Shown one piece after another: positions 43,238 through 52,090 of a stretch of DNA of 64,000 nt. The first letter of the stretch is position 1. Each line of letters opens with the position of its first letter. This DNA comes from an uncultured Lachnospiraceae bacterium (GTDB lineage Bacteria; Bacillota; Clostridia; Lachnospirales; Lachnospiraceae). Under the pieces are notes generated by a model. The model made no database searches, had not been told where the DNA came from, and was given only the letters and a program-made list of their open reading frames with translations. The translations under genes and the position numbers were made by a program. The DNA lies in contig URMK01000018.1 of assembly GCA_900548905.1 (NCBI GenBank), positions 38,750 through 102,749 of the forward strand. The letters run 5' to 3'.

Positions 43238-44057
43238 ACTTCTGACTTATACGCCCAAGAATACCTGGATCCACCGTCTGAGCGGCGTGACGAAGATGCT
43301 GTTTTTTATTCTCTGGTCCATCGCGGGCATGCTCACCTATGATACCAGGATTCTTGCTGTCATGCTGGCCGTCAGCCTGCTGATCTTCAAGGTGTCCAAA
43401 ACCGAATGGAAGCAGGTGGGGACGGTATTCAAGTTTATCCTTTTTTTCCTGTTTCTGAACCTGCTGACCGTTTTCCTTTTTTCCCCTTACCAGGGAACGG
43501 AAATCTACGGAACCAAGACGGTGTTGTTCCACATTGCAGGACGTTACAGCGTTACCACCGAGCAGTTGTTTTACGAGTTCAATATCATGCTGAAATATTT
43601 CACGGTGGTGCCGGTGGTGCTGATGTTCATGGTGACCACCAATCCCAGTGAATTTGCAGCGAGTATGAACCGTCTCGGAATCAGCTATAATGTGGGATAT
43701 GCCATCGCTATTGCCCTGCGTTATGTGCCGGATGTACAATCCGATTTTACCAAAATAAAACATGCCCAGGAAGCAAGGGGAATTGAAATGTCCAATAAGG
43801 CATCCTTGTTTAAACGCCTTAAAAATATGGCTAACATTATTTTCCCTCTCATTTTTTCCAGTATGGATCGCATCGATGTGGTGAGTAATGCCATGGAGCT
43901 GAGAGGCTTCGGGAAGAAGAAAAAAAGGACGTGGTACATGGGGAAGTCCCTGGAACGCAATGATTATCTGACTCTGGCTTTTGTCATCTGTTTTGTTGTG
44001 GCGGCGCTGGTGATTACGTTCTATGACGGCGACCGGTTTTATAATCCCTTCCGGTAA
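43230..44057 (+). CDS. ecfT: ECF transporter transmembrane subunit EcfT
   Basis: This 275-residue EcfT protein has an N-terminal TPKNTWIHRLSGVTKMLFFI, a cluster of hydrophobic helices and the coupling helices with the A-R-G motifs AQEARGIE (near residue 180) and NAMELRGFGK (near 220) that press on the ATPases. I start at the ATG at 43230, after GAGAGGAGAGAGCCA; an in-frame ATG at 43209 is also possible. It overlaps the ATPase gene by 8 bp, so it is translationally coupled. Confidence 0.92.
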   Translation: MARLLTYTPKNTWIHRLSGVTKMLFFILWSIAGMLTYDTRILAVMLAVSLLIFKVSKTEWKQVGTVFKFILFFLFLNLLTVFLFSPYQGTEIYGTKTVLFHIAGRYSVTTEQLFYEFNIMLKYFTVVPVVLMFMVTTNPSEFAASMNRLGISYNVGYAIAIALRYVPDVQSDFTKIKHAQEARGIEMSNKASLFKRLKNMANIIFPLIFSSMDRIDVVSNAMELRGFGKKKKRTWYMGKSLERNDYLTLAFVICFVVAALVITFYDGDRFYNPFR

Positions 44058-44125
44058 CGGATGAATACAAAAGCCCTGCGCCATTTACCGACAGCGCGGA
44101 ACGAAGAGGAATAAGGAGAACAGTT

Positions 44126-45007
44126 ATGATTATAACCATAAAAAACGAAAAACTGCAGGTACAGATAAGCAGCAGAGGGGGAGAAATGCAGTCAGTTATA
44201 CGGGACGGCAGGGAGTACCTGTGGCAGGCCGATCCGCAATACTGGGATGAAAAAGCGCCTAACCTCTTTCCTTATATTGCCCGGATGACGGAAGGAAGAT
44301 ATACGCTGGACGGTAAAAGTTATCCCATGCCGCTCCACGGCTTTGTACATGTGACGGAACTTATTGCGGAAGAACAGACGGAGGATCGCATCGTTTTCCG
44401 GCTGGACGCCGGGGAAGAGACACGGAAGCATTACCCCTATGCGTTTACCTACCGGGTAATATATGAACTGGACGGGGATGTCCTTCAGATAACTTATCAG
44501 GTGGAGAATCATGATGAAAAGACCATGTTTTTCGGAATCGGCGGACATCCCGGTTTTCTGGTTCCCATGGAGGATTCTCTCGGCTTTGAAGATTATTATC
44601 TGGAATTTGCCGGCAGAAAAGAGTATGACGAACCTGTCAGAATCGGATTTTCCCCGGAGTGCTTCGTGGATGGCACTACAGAACCTTTCCCTTTGGAAGA
44701 CGGGAAAAAGATACCGTTACGGCACAGCCTCTTTGATAATGACGCCATTGTTCTGACACAGGTGCCGAAAATGGTGTCATTAAAATCAGACAGGGGTACG
44801 CGCCGTGTGACAGTGAGTTACCCGGATATGGACTATATCGGTTTCTGGCATGCCACATTAACCGAAGCACCTTATGTTTGTATAGAACCCTGGTCATCCC
44901 TTCCTTCAAGACAGGGAGTTGTGGAGGAGCTTTCCGCCCAGCCGGGCCTGGTAAGCCTGAAGGCCGGCGGTGTGTACCGGAACAGCTGGAGTATTGAGAT
45001 TCAGTAA
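44126..45007 (+). CDS. aldose 1-epimerase family protein (LacX-like)
   Basis: This 293-residue beta-sandwich protein belongs to the galactose-mutarotase superfamily. MQSVIRDGREYLWQADPQYW, APNLFPYIARMTEGRYTLDG, PLHGFVHVTE, IGGHPGFLVP and the late CIEPWSSLPSRQ show the LacX-like subgroup with its conserved histidines and glutamate. It would interconvert sugar anomers in the cytoplasm. GGAATAAGGAGAACAG leads the ATG. It follows the ECF genes by 68 bp but is probably functionally unrelated. A strong terminator closes the unit. Confidence 0.88.
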   Translation: MIITIKNEKLQVQISSRGGEMQSVIRDGREYLWQADPQYWDEKAPNLFPYIARMTEGRYTLDGKSYPMPLHGFVHVTELIAEEQTEDRIVFRLDAGEETRKHYPYAFTYRVIYELDGDVLQITYQVENHDEKTMFFGIGGHPGFLVPMEDSLGFEDYYLEFAGRKEYDEPVRIGFSPECFVDGTTEPFPLEDGKKIPLRHSLFDNDAIVLTQVPKMVSLKSDRGTRRVTVSYPDMDYIGFWHATLTEAPYVCIEPWSSLPSRQGVVEELSAQPGLVSLKAGGVYRNSWSIEIQ

Positions 45008-45041
45008 GATTCCCAAAACTGTATAAAATTTTGCAATATGG

Positions 45042-45075
45042 CGGCCCTGTCTGAATGTTAGACAGGGCCGTTTTT
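45042..45075 (+). terminator. rho-independent terminator
   Basis: The 11-bp stem CGGCCCTGTCT with AGACAGGGCCG is followed by TTTTT, 34 bp after the epimerase-like gene. Confidence 0.92.
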
Positions 45076-45152
45076 CAGTGTGCCGTAAGGCACGTTTTCT
45101 ATGGAAGGGGCGGAGAAAGAAGCGCTTTTGCACCTCATACCTTTTCATGGAA

Positions 45153-45713
45153 TCAGTTATTGCTTGCAGCCATAACCTTCAGCCTTCCCATAACCTTCTC
45201 CACCGGGGGCAGGGCAATAAGGATAACGGTAAGAATCGCTTCCGGAAGAATATAGCTCAGATTATAAAGGGTAGATGCCCAGATGGCGGCCATATTTCCC
45301 CCAAAGTCACCCACATAAGTGGTATAGAAGATAAATCCGGAAATTTCATGGAAAAGGAACCGACCGGCAACGCCCACGAGATAACCCTTCAGAAGGCCGT
45401 GCTTTGATTTGCTGAAGAATCCGGAAAGACCGAGGGCGCCGAACGCCAGCGGAAAGTCCAGAAGTACCTGGGCGGGATGAACCACATAAGGCCCGGTAAT
45501 AAACTGCAGCACACCATAAGCCAGAGCGGCTATAATGCCGACTTTCGGGCCATACCAGTAACCGACCAGACATACAATTAACATGGAAAAAAGGGTGATG
45601 GATCCGCCGTTAGGCAGGCTGGGCAGCTTGATAACGGTGGCGATGACGGTTGCCAGGGCAATGGCAACGCCGGAATAAACGACTTGCTTTACAGTGATAG
45701 AACTTTTGCTCAT
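45153..45713 (-). CDS. thiT: thiamine ECF transporter S component ThiT
   Basis: This 186-residue six-helix membrane protein carries the ThiT pieces VYSGVAIALATVIATVIKLP, LPNGGSITLFSMLIVCLVGY and AQVLLDFPLAFGALGLSG, plus FHEISGFIFYTTY, whose aromatic residues help hold thiamine. I use the ATG at 45713 because AAGGAGGT lies 7-8 nt upstream; longer frames run into the leader. A TPP riboswitch and a strong promoter lie upstream, so expression should fall when TPP is abundant. It would use an ECF module, possibly one encoded elsewhere. Confidence 0.93.
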   Translation of the reverse strand: MSKSSITVKQVVYSGVAIALATVIATVIKLPSLPNGGSITLFSMLIVCLVGYWYGPKVGIIAALAYGVLQFITGPYVVHPAQVLLDFPLAFGALGLSGFFSKSKHGLLKGYLVGVAGRFLFHEISGFIFYTTYVGDFGGNMAAIWASTLYNLSYILPEAILTVILIALPPVEKVMGRLKVMAASNN

Positions 45714-45873
45714 AAAAAAACCTCCTTGGTATTTGTACGCAAAGAGGGGAAACAATGACTGCAACGGCAGCAATAACTTTTATAATTATTACGCAGACAA
45801 TTACAATCATATGACGTTCCTATGTAAAGTCAAATAATAGAAGGTATAAGTTGGTTTTATTTGCTTTTACAAA

Positions 45874-45965
45874 GGTGCTTCCTTACGCCGGTATTACCCG
45901 GGTCAAGTGGTAAGGGTCAGAAACCATAGGTTTCAGTCTCAGCAATCGGCTCCCCTAGCGTGCAT
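45874..45965 (-). promoter_or_regulatory. TPP riboswitch
   Basis: On the minus strand the leader contains CTAGGGGAGC, TTGCTGAGACTGAAAC, GACCCTTACCACTTGACCCG and GGTAATACCGGCGTAAGGAA in order. This is the conserved THI element with its pyrimidine and pyrophosphate sensor helices. It lies between a consensus-like promoter and thiT. Confidence 0.96.
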
Positions 45966-45984
45966 CTGTATTAAATTCTTATTT

Positions 45985-46013
45985 ACTATAAACTGGTAAA
46001 GCGTAAAAGTCAA
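45985..46013 (-). promoter_or_regulatory. promoter for the TPP riboswitch-thiT unit
   Basis: On the minus strand TTGACT (46013-46008) and TATAGT (45990-45985) have 17-bp spacing, just upstream of the riboswitch. Confidence 0.8.
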
Positions 46014-46016
46014 GTA

Positions 46017-46058
46017 TGTAATGGGAAAAGTTGTAGGATTACTTGTAATGGGAAAAGT
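46017..46058. repeat. 15-bp direct repeat upstream of the first CdaR gene
   Basis: TGTAATGGGAAAAGT occurs at 46017-46031 and again at 46044-46058, 27 bp apart start to start. It lies between the thiT promoter and the regulator gene. It may be a protein-binding site, but no function is shown by the sequence. Confidence 0.75.
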
Positions 46059-46242
46059 GCATACACCGGCAGCTGTGAACTATTGAAACATCGGATATAG
46101 GTGGTAAATAATGGAAGATGCAGAAGTTCCAGCAAATTTGGTAAATATTATATACTAATGTTAAAAATTATTTCTAGCCAGATGAAGAAAAAACAACTAT
46201 ACTATTAATTAGTAGTAAATAGAACTGGCAGGTATAATAAAG

Positions 46243-47370
46243 ATGATTGACAGGTTGTTTGCAGAACGATTAATAGATAAACTATCACAGTTTACGGAAT
46301 ATAATATTAATATTATGGACGAGGATGGGATTATCATAGCGAGCAGAATGAAGGAAAGGGTCGGTACTTTCCATGAGGTAGCATTTCAGCTGATGAAAGG
46401 GGATGAGGACAGCAGGGTTGTAACGAAAGAAGATTCGGATAAAGGCGTAAAATGCGGTGTCAATATGGTGGTTCATGTAAACAAAAGAAAAGAAGGCGTA
46501 GTTGGCTTGTCAGGTGATCCAAGGGAAATAATGCCGGTGGCAAAAATTGTAAAAATGTCTGTGGAATTAATGCTGGAGTATGAATCCTATAAATTCGAAA
46601 GCCTGAGAAAATATAATTTAAAAGAGCAGTTGGTTCACCTGATACTGTATAGTGATGATTATGTCCGAGAGGATTTGACTAAATATATTGTTGCATTGAA
46701 CCTGGAAGAGGATATGGTCAGAGTTCCTATTTTGATAGAATGTAAGGATAGTTCAGTAAGCGGAGAAAAACTCAGAATACTGCTGGAGGATAATAAATTC
46801 TTTTCGAGACAGGACTTTGTGGATATTACGAGAGAAGGTTTTCTTGTAATATTTAAATCCATAGATTGCCCAATCGGCTATATCATGCAGGATTATAAGT
46901 ATATGATCGCAGAATACCTTGCCTCATTCCTGAAATATATAAGAAATGCGGATATTCAGTCAGGGATATACATAGGGCCTCTGCAGAATGATATTATGTA
47001 TTACCGCCAGGCCTATCTGTACTGCCTGTGGATGCAGAAAAATATAAGAAAGCCAGGAAGCTATTATTTTTATGATTATATAGTAAAATATTTGGAATCA
47101 ATGGCGTCCATGACGGAGTTCCATACTTTGTTTTTGATGCTGAAACAAAAGCTGGGACAAAAATTTATTGATAATTACCTTGAGACAATAGGTGCTTTAA
47201 TTGAAAATGAATATAACCTGAATAAAGCCAGTGACTGGCTGCACGTTCATAAAAATACGCTGGTATACAGGTTGGATAAAATCAGGGAAATACTGAACAT
47301 GAATCCTCTTGCGAAAAATTCGGACAGGGAATTCATGGAATGTTTTTATTATTATCTGTTGAGAAAATAA
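46243..47370 (+). CDS. CdaR-type sugar-diacid regulator (first)
   Basis: This 375-residue CdaR/PucR family regulator has an N-terminal diacid-recognition domain (FTEYNINIMDEDGIIIASRM, GTFHEVAFQLM, GVVGLSGDP at about residues 15-95), a GGDEF-like middle and a C-terminal PucR helix-turn-helix (LHVHKNTLVYRLDKIREIL near 335). Relatives sense glycerate, glucarate, galactarate or glycolate. It precedes the glycerate-pathway operon and has its own terminator. A paralogue closes the same operon at 62783. The ribosome site (GGCAGG) is moderate. Confidence 0.9.
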   Translation: MIDRLFAERLIDKLSQFTEYNINIMDEDGIIIASRMKERVGTFHEVAFQLMKGDEDSRVVTKEDSDKGVKCGVNMVVHVNKRKEGVVGLSGDPREIMPVAKIVKMSVELMLEYESYKFESLRKYNLKEQLVHLILYSDDYVREDLTKYIVALNLEEDMVRVPILIECKDSSVSGEKLRILLEDNKFFSRQDFVDITREGFLVIFKSIDCPIGYIMQDYKYMIAEYLASFLKYIRNADIQSGIYIGPLQNDIMYYRQAYLYCLWMQKNIRKPGSYYFYDYIVKYLESMASMTEFHTLFLMLKQKLGQKFIDNYLETIGALIENEYNLNKASDWLHVHKNTLVYRLDKIREILNMNPLAKNSDREFMECFYYYLLRK

Positions 47371-47378
47371 TGATAAGT

Positions 47379-47417
47379 AGAGTAAAGAAAGATGGAATTT
47401 CTTTACTCTATTTTTTT
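47379..47417 (+). terminator. rho-independent terminator
   Basis: The 12-bp stem AGAGTAAAGAAA with TTTCTTTACTCT is followed by ATTTTTTT, directly after the first CdaR gene. The operon downstream therefore has its own promoter; a TATAATTAGGA at 47487-47497 is the likely -10 region. Confidence 0.92.
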
Positions 47418-47550
47418 GTGCCGCCGACACAAAAAATCATGAGAATCTTTGGTGAAGGAGGACGAGAGAAAAGAAAATGGTACAGCTATAATTAGGACAT
47501 ACAAAAAGCAGTAAGCAAATCTTTACCTTGCTTAAGTGAGGAAAGCAGAG

Positions 47551-48816
47551 GTGTATAAACAGAAAATGGATATAGAATATCGGGACGCTGAAATAATAAT
47601 CCAAAAGGCAATTAAAGAGGTATTGCCTGATAAGGCGGTCCGTACCGTATTGAGTGACAGAAAAAGCATAGAGAATGTTTATGTTGTAGCAGTAGGGAAA
47701 GCAGCATGGAAAATGGCCAATACATGTCAGGAGATACTGGGAGATCAGATTCGTAAAGGAGTTATCCTGACAAAGTATGGACATTCAAAGCAGAAGTTGA
47801 AGAACTTTGAAATTATTGAAGCTGGTCATCCGATTCCGGACGATAATTCAATTATGGGTACTCAAAAAATAATTGATTTGGTAAAGGGATTATCAGCAAA
47901 AGATAATATCTTATTCCTGCTCTCTGGCGGCGGTTCTTCTTTATTTGAGAAACCCGTTCAGGGAATTACTTTAAAAGATATTCAGGAAGTTACTCAACAG
48001 TGTTTAAATTGTGGAGCAAGTATTACGGAAATTAATACAATAAGAAAAAGGTTATCCGATGTAAAAGGTGGAAAGTTTGCAGCGTACTGTGCACCGGCAA
48101 AAATATATGCGATTGTATTGTCTGATATTCTGGGTGATAAACTGGATATGATTGCTTCAGGGCCGGCTTATGCGGATACTTCTACGTGTGAAGATGCATT
48201 CAGTATTATACAAAAATATGGATTAAAGTTAAAGGAGCATATTTTATATGCTTTAAAAAAGGAAACGCCTAGATGTGTGGATAATGTGGAAACATATTTG
48301 ACAGGCAGTGTCAGCGAGTTTTGCAAAGCTGCGGCTAAATACGCGAATGAATTAGGATATAAGCCATATATTTTATCCAATACCCTTGATTGTGAGGCGA
48401 GGGAGGCGGGAAAATTCATTGCTTCTATAGCACATACTGTAGTGGAAAAGAAAGATTATAGCATAAAACCACCCTGTGCGATCATTGTGGGAGGAGAAAC
48501 TATTGTAAAAGTTTTTGGTAATGGGAAAGGCGGCAGGAATCAGGAAATTGTATTGAGTGCAGCAGAGGGAATACGAGGGTTGGATAATGTGGTTATTTTT
48601 GCAATCAGTTCTGACGGAACGGACGGCCCCACGGATGCGGCCGGAGGAATTGTGGATGGCAGAACTGCAGAAAAGCTGGAAGCATTAGGAGTTAGCTGTG
48701 AAGATGTATTAAAAAATAACGATTCTTATCATGCACTTGATAAAATCGGGAATCTAATCAGGACAGGAGCTACAGGAACCAATGTAAATGATATAGCAGT
48801 TATTCTATGTAAATAA
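47551..48816 (+). CDS. glycerate 2-kinase (GckA/MOFRL type)
   Basis: This roughly 421-residue class II glycerate kinase phosphorylates D-glycerate to 2-phosphoglycerate with ATP. Typical pieces are VYVVAVGKAAWKMA, EAGHPIPDDNS, LFLLSGGGSSLFE near residue 130, TIRKRLSDVKGGKFA, GNGKGGRNQEIVLS and SSDGTDGPTDAAGG in the MOFRL domain. The start is uncertain: GTG at 47551 follows AGGAAAGC, while GTG 47536 and ATG 47566 are alternatives. It is the first gene of the island operon and gives the pathway its exit into glycolysis. Confidence 0.9.
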   Translation: MYKQKMDIEYRDAEIIIQKAIKEVLPDKAVRTVLSDRKSIENVYVVAVGKAAWKMANTCQEILGDQIRKGVILTKYGHSKQKLKNFEIIEAGHPIPDDNSIMGTQKIIDLVKGLSAKDNILFLLSGGGSSLFEKPVQGITLKDIQEVTQQCLNCGASITEINTIRKRLSDVKGGKFAAYCAPAKIYAIVLSDILGDKLDMIASGPAYADTSTCEDAFSIIQKYGLKLKEHILYALKKETPRCVDNVETYLTGSVSEFCKAAAKYANELGYKPYILSNTLDCEAREAGKFIASIAHTVVEKKDYSIKPPCAIIVGGETIVKVFGNGKGGRNQEIVLSAAEGIRGLDNVVIFAISSDGTDGPTDAAGGIVDGRTAEKLEALGVSCEDVLKNNDSYHALDKIGNLIRTGATGTNVNDIAVILCK

Positions 48817-48831
48817 TGTGAGGTAAGGTAT

Positions 48832-49734
48832 ATGAGAGATTCAATTCATAAGTATTTTCAAATTGGAACTATCCAATGGATGAGCCATCCCCCCGCAGGA
48901 TATGAACTGTTAGATTCTATTAAAACAATTTGCTGTGATGATTATTTCGATGCACTGGAAGTGACTCAGGTGAAAGATACTGTTCTTCGTGAACAGGTTA
49001 AAAAAATGCTGGAACAGGCTCATATGAAAGTTTGCTATGGAGCACAGCCAAGACTGTTGGGGCCGGCGCTGAATCCTAATAATGTGGATGAGGAAGGCAG
49101 GAAAAAAGCGGAACAGACACTCCTGGAAGCAGTAGATGAAGCAGAATATCTGGGAGCAAAGGGTATTGCATTTCTGGCTGGAAAATGGGAAAAAGATACC
49201 AGAGAAGAGGCATATTTACAGTTACTTAAAACAACTGAAAATATATGTGAATATGCGGCTTCAAAGGATATGTATGTAGAATTGGAAGTATTTGATTATG
49301 ATATGGATAAAGCTGCTTTAATCGGTCCGGCTCCCTATGCCGCACGGTTTGCTGCAGACGTGAGAAACAAATGTAGTAATTTTGGCCTAATTGTTGATTT
49401 ATCTCATTTCCCAACTACATATGAAACATCAAGGTTTGTAATTCAGACACTAAAACCTTATATTACGCACTTTCATATAGGCAATGCAGTGGTAAAAAAG
49501 GGGTATGAGGCATATGGAGATCAGCATCCCCGGTTTGGATTTCCGGACAGTGCCAATGATATTGTTCAGTTATTGGATTTTTTCAGGGTAATAAAAGAAG
49601 AAGGATTCCTGGATGCAGCCAATCCGTATGTTCTTTCTTTTGAAGTAAAGCCGTGGAAGGAAGAGGACGGGGATTTGGTGCTTGCCGGTACTAAAAGGGT
49701 GATTAACAGAGCTTGGGCTCTTTTGGAAGATTAA
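48832..49734 (+). CDS. TIM-barrel sugar isomerase/epimerase (AP-endonuclease-2 fold)
   Basis: This 300-residue protein is of the xylose-isomerase-like TIM-barrel family. Likely divalent-metal ligands sit on successive strands: ELEVFDYD, GLIVDLSHFP, THFHIGNAV and LSFEVKPW near the end. Hydroxypyruvate isomerase (Hyi), which links tartronate semialdehyde and hydroxypyruvate, belongs to this fold. That role would fit the neighbours, but a sugar epimerase is equally possible. GTGAGGTAAGG precedes the ATG, and the gap to the kinase gene is 15 bp. Confidence 0.82.
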   Translation: MRDSIHKYFQIGTIQWMSHPPAGYELLDSIKTICCDDYFDALEVTQVKDTVLREQVKKMLEQAHMKVCYGAQPRLLGPALNPNNVDEEGRKKAEQTLLEAVDEAEYLGAKGIAFLAGKWEKDTREEAYLQLLKTTENICEYAASKDMYVELEVFDYDMDKAALIGPAPYAARFAADVRNKCSNFGLIVDLSHFPTTYETSRFVIQTLKPYITHFHIGNAVVKKGYEAYGDQHPRFGFPDSANDIVQLLDFFRVIKEEGFLDAANPYVLSFEVKPWKEEDGDLVLAGTKRVINRAWALLED

Positions 49735-49771
49735 ATGACTTTAGAGATGGAAGCCATGGAAAGGATTAATT

Positions 49772-50725
49772 ATGAAAATAGTAATTTTGGATGGTTATAC
49801 AGAGAATCCCGGTGATTTAAGCTGGGAAGGATTTGAAAAACTGGGGGTTCTGACGGTATATGACAGAACAGCGAAAGAAGATGTTATTTCCCGCATAGGA
49901 GATGCAGAAGCTGTAATAGTTAATAAAACACCCTTAGACAGAGATGTTTTTGAGACTTGTCCGCAGATTAGATATGTTGGAGTGCTGGCTACGGGGTATA
50001 ACGTAGTGGATATAAATGCAGCAAGAGAAAAGGGAATACCCGTATGCAATATCCCGACATATGGCACCACAGCGGTTGCCCAAATGACCTTTGCCTTACT
50101 GTTAGAGATCTGTCATCATGTTGCAGAACATTCGGACGCTGTAAAAAAGGGAGAATGGTCTGATAATGAGGACTGGTGTTTCTGGAAGTACCCGCTAATG
50201 GAGCTTACGGGAAAGAAAATGGGAATAATCGGGTTTGGACGTATCGGACAGGCTGTTGGTAAACTGGCAAAAGCCTTTGGAATGCAGGTCATTGCATATG
50301 ATGCTTATCAAAATGACTCAGGAAAGGAAATCGGTCAATATGTAACGCTTGATGAATTACTGAAGGAATCAGATGTAATTTCACTTAATTGCCCGCTGTT
50401 TCCAGAAACGGAAGGAATTATTAATGAGAAAAATATCAGCAAAATGAAAGATGGCGTTATTCTTATTAATACCAGCAGAGGGGCTTTAATTAAAGAAGAA
50501 GATTTGGCAAAGGCATTGAGAACAAAGAAAGTTTATGCTGCAGCGTGCGATGTTGTGTCTGCTGAACCGATTCGTCCGGATAATCCTCTGTTGGGTTGTT
50601 ATAACAGTATATTAACGCCTCATATTGCATGGGCCTCCAAAGAGAGCAGACAAAGGCTTATGGATATTGCTGTTGCCAATTTGAAAGCTTTTGTTGAAGG
50701 AAAGTGGAATAATGTAGTAAATTAA
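49772..50725 (+). CDS. D-2-hydroxyacid dehydrogenase (hydroxypyruvate/glyoxylate reductase type)
   Basis: This 317-residue NAD(P)-dependent dehydrogenase has the Rossmann motif MGIIGFGRIGQAVGKLAKAF near residue 150 and the catalytic Arg-Glu-His set in NTSRGALIKEED (Arg near 233), VVSAEP (Glu near 262) and LTPHIAWAS (His near 286). The sequence is close to glycerate dehydrogenase / hydroxypyruvate reductase. Here it would reduce hydroxypyruvate to D-glycerate, feeding the kinase. GGAAAGGATTAATT precedes the ATG. Confidence 0.9.
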   Translation: MKIVILDGYTENPGDLSWEGFEKLGVLTVYDRTAKEDVISRIGDAEAVIVNKTPLDRDVFETCPQIRYVGVLATGYNVVDINAAREKGIPVCNIPTYGTTAVAQMTFALLLEICHHVAEHSDAVKKGEWSDNEDWCFWKYPLMELTGKKMGIIGFGRIGQAVGKLAKAFGMQVIAYDAYQNDSGKEIGQYVTLDELLKESDVISLNCPLFPETEGIINEKNISKMKDGVILINTSRGALIKEEDLAKALRTKKVYAAACDVVSAEPIRPDNPLLGCYNSILTPHIAWASKESRQRLMDIAVANLKAFVEGKWNNVVN

Positions 50726-50747
50726 CTGCGCTATGTCTGGAGTAGAT

Positions 50748-52016
50748 ATGAAAATCAGGATGCCTTTTGGAAAAAGCTTTTTGGAAACCACAATCAGTGA
50801 TGATCGAATAGCGGGACTTATAACGAGTAATTTAGATCGGTACGAAAGACAGGAATCAGAAATTGAAATTATTAAAATGGCAATGGAACGACCTCATGGA
50901 AGCTGCAAGTTGGAAGAGTTATCAAAAGGTAAGAATAAAGTAGTAATAATTGCCAGCGACCATACACGACCGGTACCCAGCCGATTAATTCTTCCCCTTA
51001 TGCTGGAGGAAATTAAAAGAGGAAATCCAAATGCTGAGGTTACAATTCTTGTTGCTACCGGATGCCATAGAGCGACAACACAAAATGAGCTGAATGAAAA
51101 ATTCGGGGAGGAAATGGTAAAACGTGTTCCCATTATGATTCATGACTGTGATGACGAGGAACAGGCCTTTTTGGGAATACTGCCATCCGGAGGAGAGTTG
51201 TTTATTAATAAAACAGCCGCGGAAGCTGATTTGCTTGTTGCGGAAGGTTTTATAGAACCCCATTTCTTTGCTGGCTATTCAGGAGGAAGAAAAAGTGTTC
51301 TTCCGGGGATTGCGTCGCGAAGAACAGTATATGCAAATCATTGTGCGGAATTTATTGCTGATCCGATGGCTCAATATGGTGTTCTGGAGGGGAATCCCAT
51401 TCATAGAGATATGGTTTTTGCAGCTCGTAAAGGAGGACTTGACTATATAGTTAATGTGGTAATTAACTCAAGGCACAGGGTAATTGGTGCATTTGCGGGA
51501 GATGTGGAAGCTGCGCATTTAAAGGGGGTAGAATTTATTGAAAAATTATGTAAAACCGATAAGGTAATATCCCCTGTTGTCATTACATCTAATAATGGTT
51601 TTCCAATGGATCAAAATATATATCAATCGGTAAAAGGAATGGCAACTGCAGAGACCTGCTGTGAAGAAGGCGGCGTTATTATTATGGTATCAGAATGCAG
51701 AGATGGATGCGGAGCAGAGGGATTTTACAAGACATTTAGTCAAGAGAAGGATTCAGGAAAAATACTGGATAAAATTCTGGCAACCGGTAGGAATGAAACA
51801 TTCGAGGATCAATGGCAGTCACAGATATTTGCAAGAATTGTAAACAAATTCCAGGTTGTTCTGGTAAGTAAGGCAGAGCCGGAACTTGTCAGACAGATGC
51901 ATATGATTCCTGCAGATAATTTAGAACAGGCCTTGGCAATGGCTGATACACTGCTTGGCGGGAAAAAGAAGGTTACGGTTATTCCGGATGGGCTGACAAG
52001 TATCATCAAAGTCTGA
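50748..52016 (+). CDS. larA: LarA-like nickel-pincer lactate racemase family protein
   Basis: This 422-residue protein is of the LarA (DUF2088) family. Residues match the studied Lactobacillus enzyme in order and spacing: Asp71/Arg74 in SDHTRPVPS, His107 in ATGCHR, His172 in EPHFFAGYSGG, Lys182 in GGRKSVLPG (expected tether of the nickel-pincer nucleotide) and His198 in VYANH. Members racemise or epimerise 2-hydroxyacids. I start at the ATG at 50748 after TGGAG; an ATG at 50733 lacks a ribosome site. No larB, larC or larE cofactor genes are present in the window. Confidence 0.87.
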   Translation: MKIRMPFGKSFLETTISDDRIAGLITSNLDRYERQESEIEIIKMAMERPHGSCKLEELSKGKNKVVIIASDHTRPVPSRLILPLMLEEIKRGNPNAEVTILVATGCHRATTQNELNEKFGEEMVKRVPIMIHDCDDEEQAFLGILPSGGELFINKTAAEADLLVAEGFIEPHFFAGYSGGRKSVLPGIASRRTVYANHCAEFIADPMAQYGVLEGNPIHRDMVFAARKGGLDYIVNVVINSRHRVIGAFAGDVEAAHLKGVEFIEKLCKTDKVISPVVITSNNGFPMDQNIYQSVKGMATAETCCEEGGVIIMVSECRDGCGAEGFYKTFSQEKDSGKILDKILATGRNETFEDQWQSQIFARIVNKFQVVLVSKAEPELVRQMHMIPADNLEQALAMADTLLGGKKKVTVIPDGLTSIIKV

Positions 52017-52090
52017 AAATGAATGAAGAAGGGAGGGCAGGAAAGCAACAGAGGTAAAAAACAATAAATTAAAATTGGGAGGATTTTATA

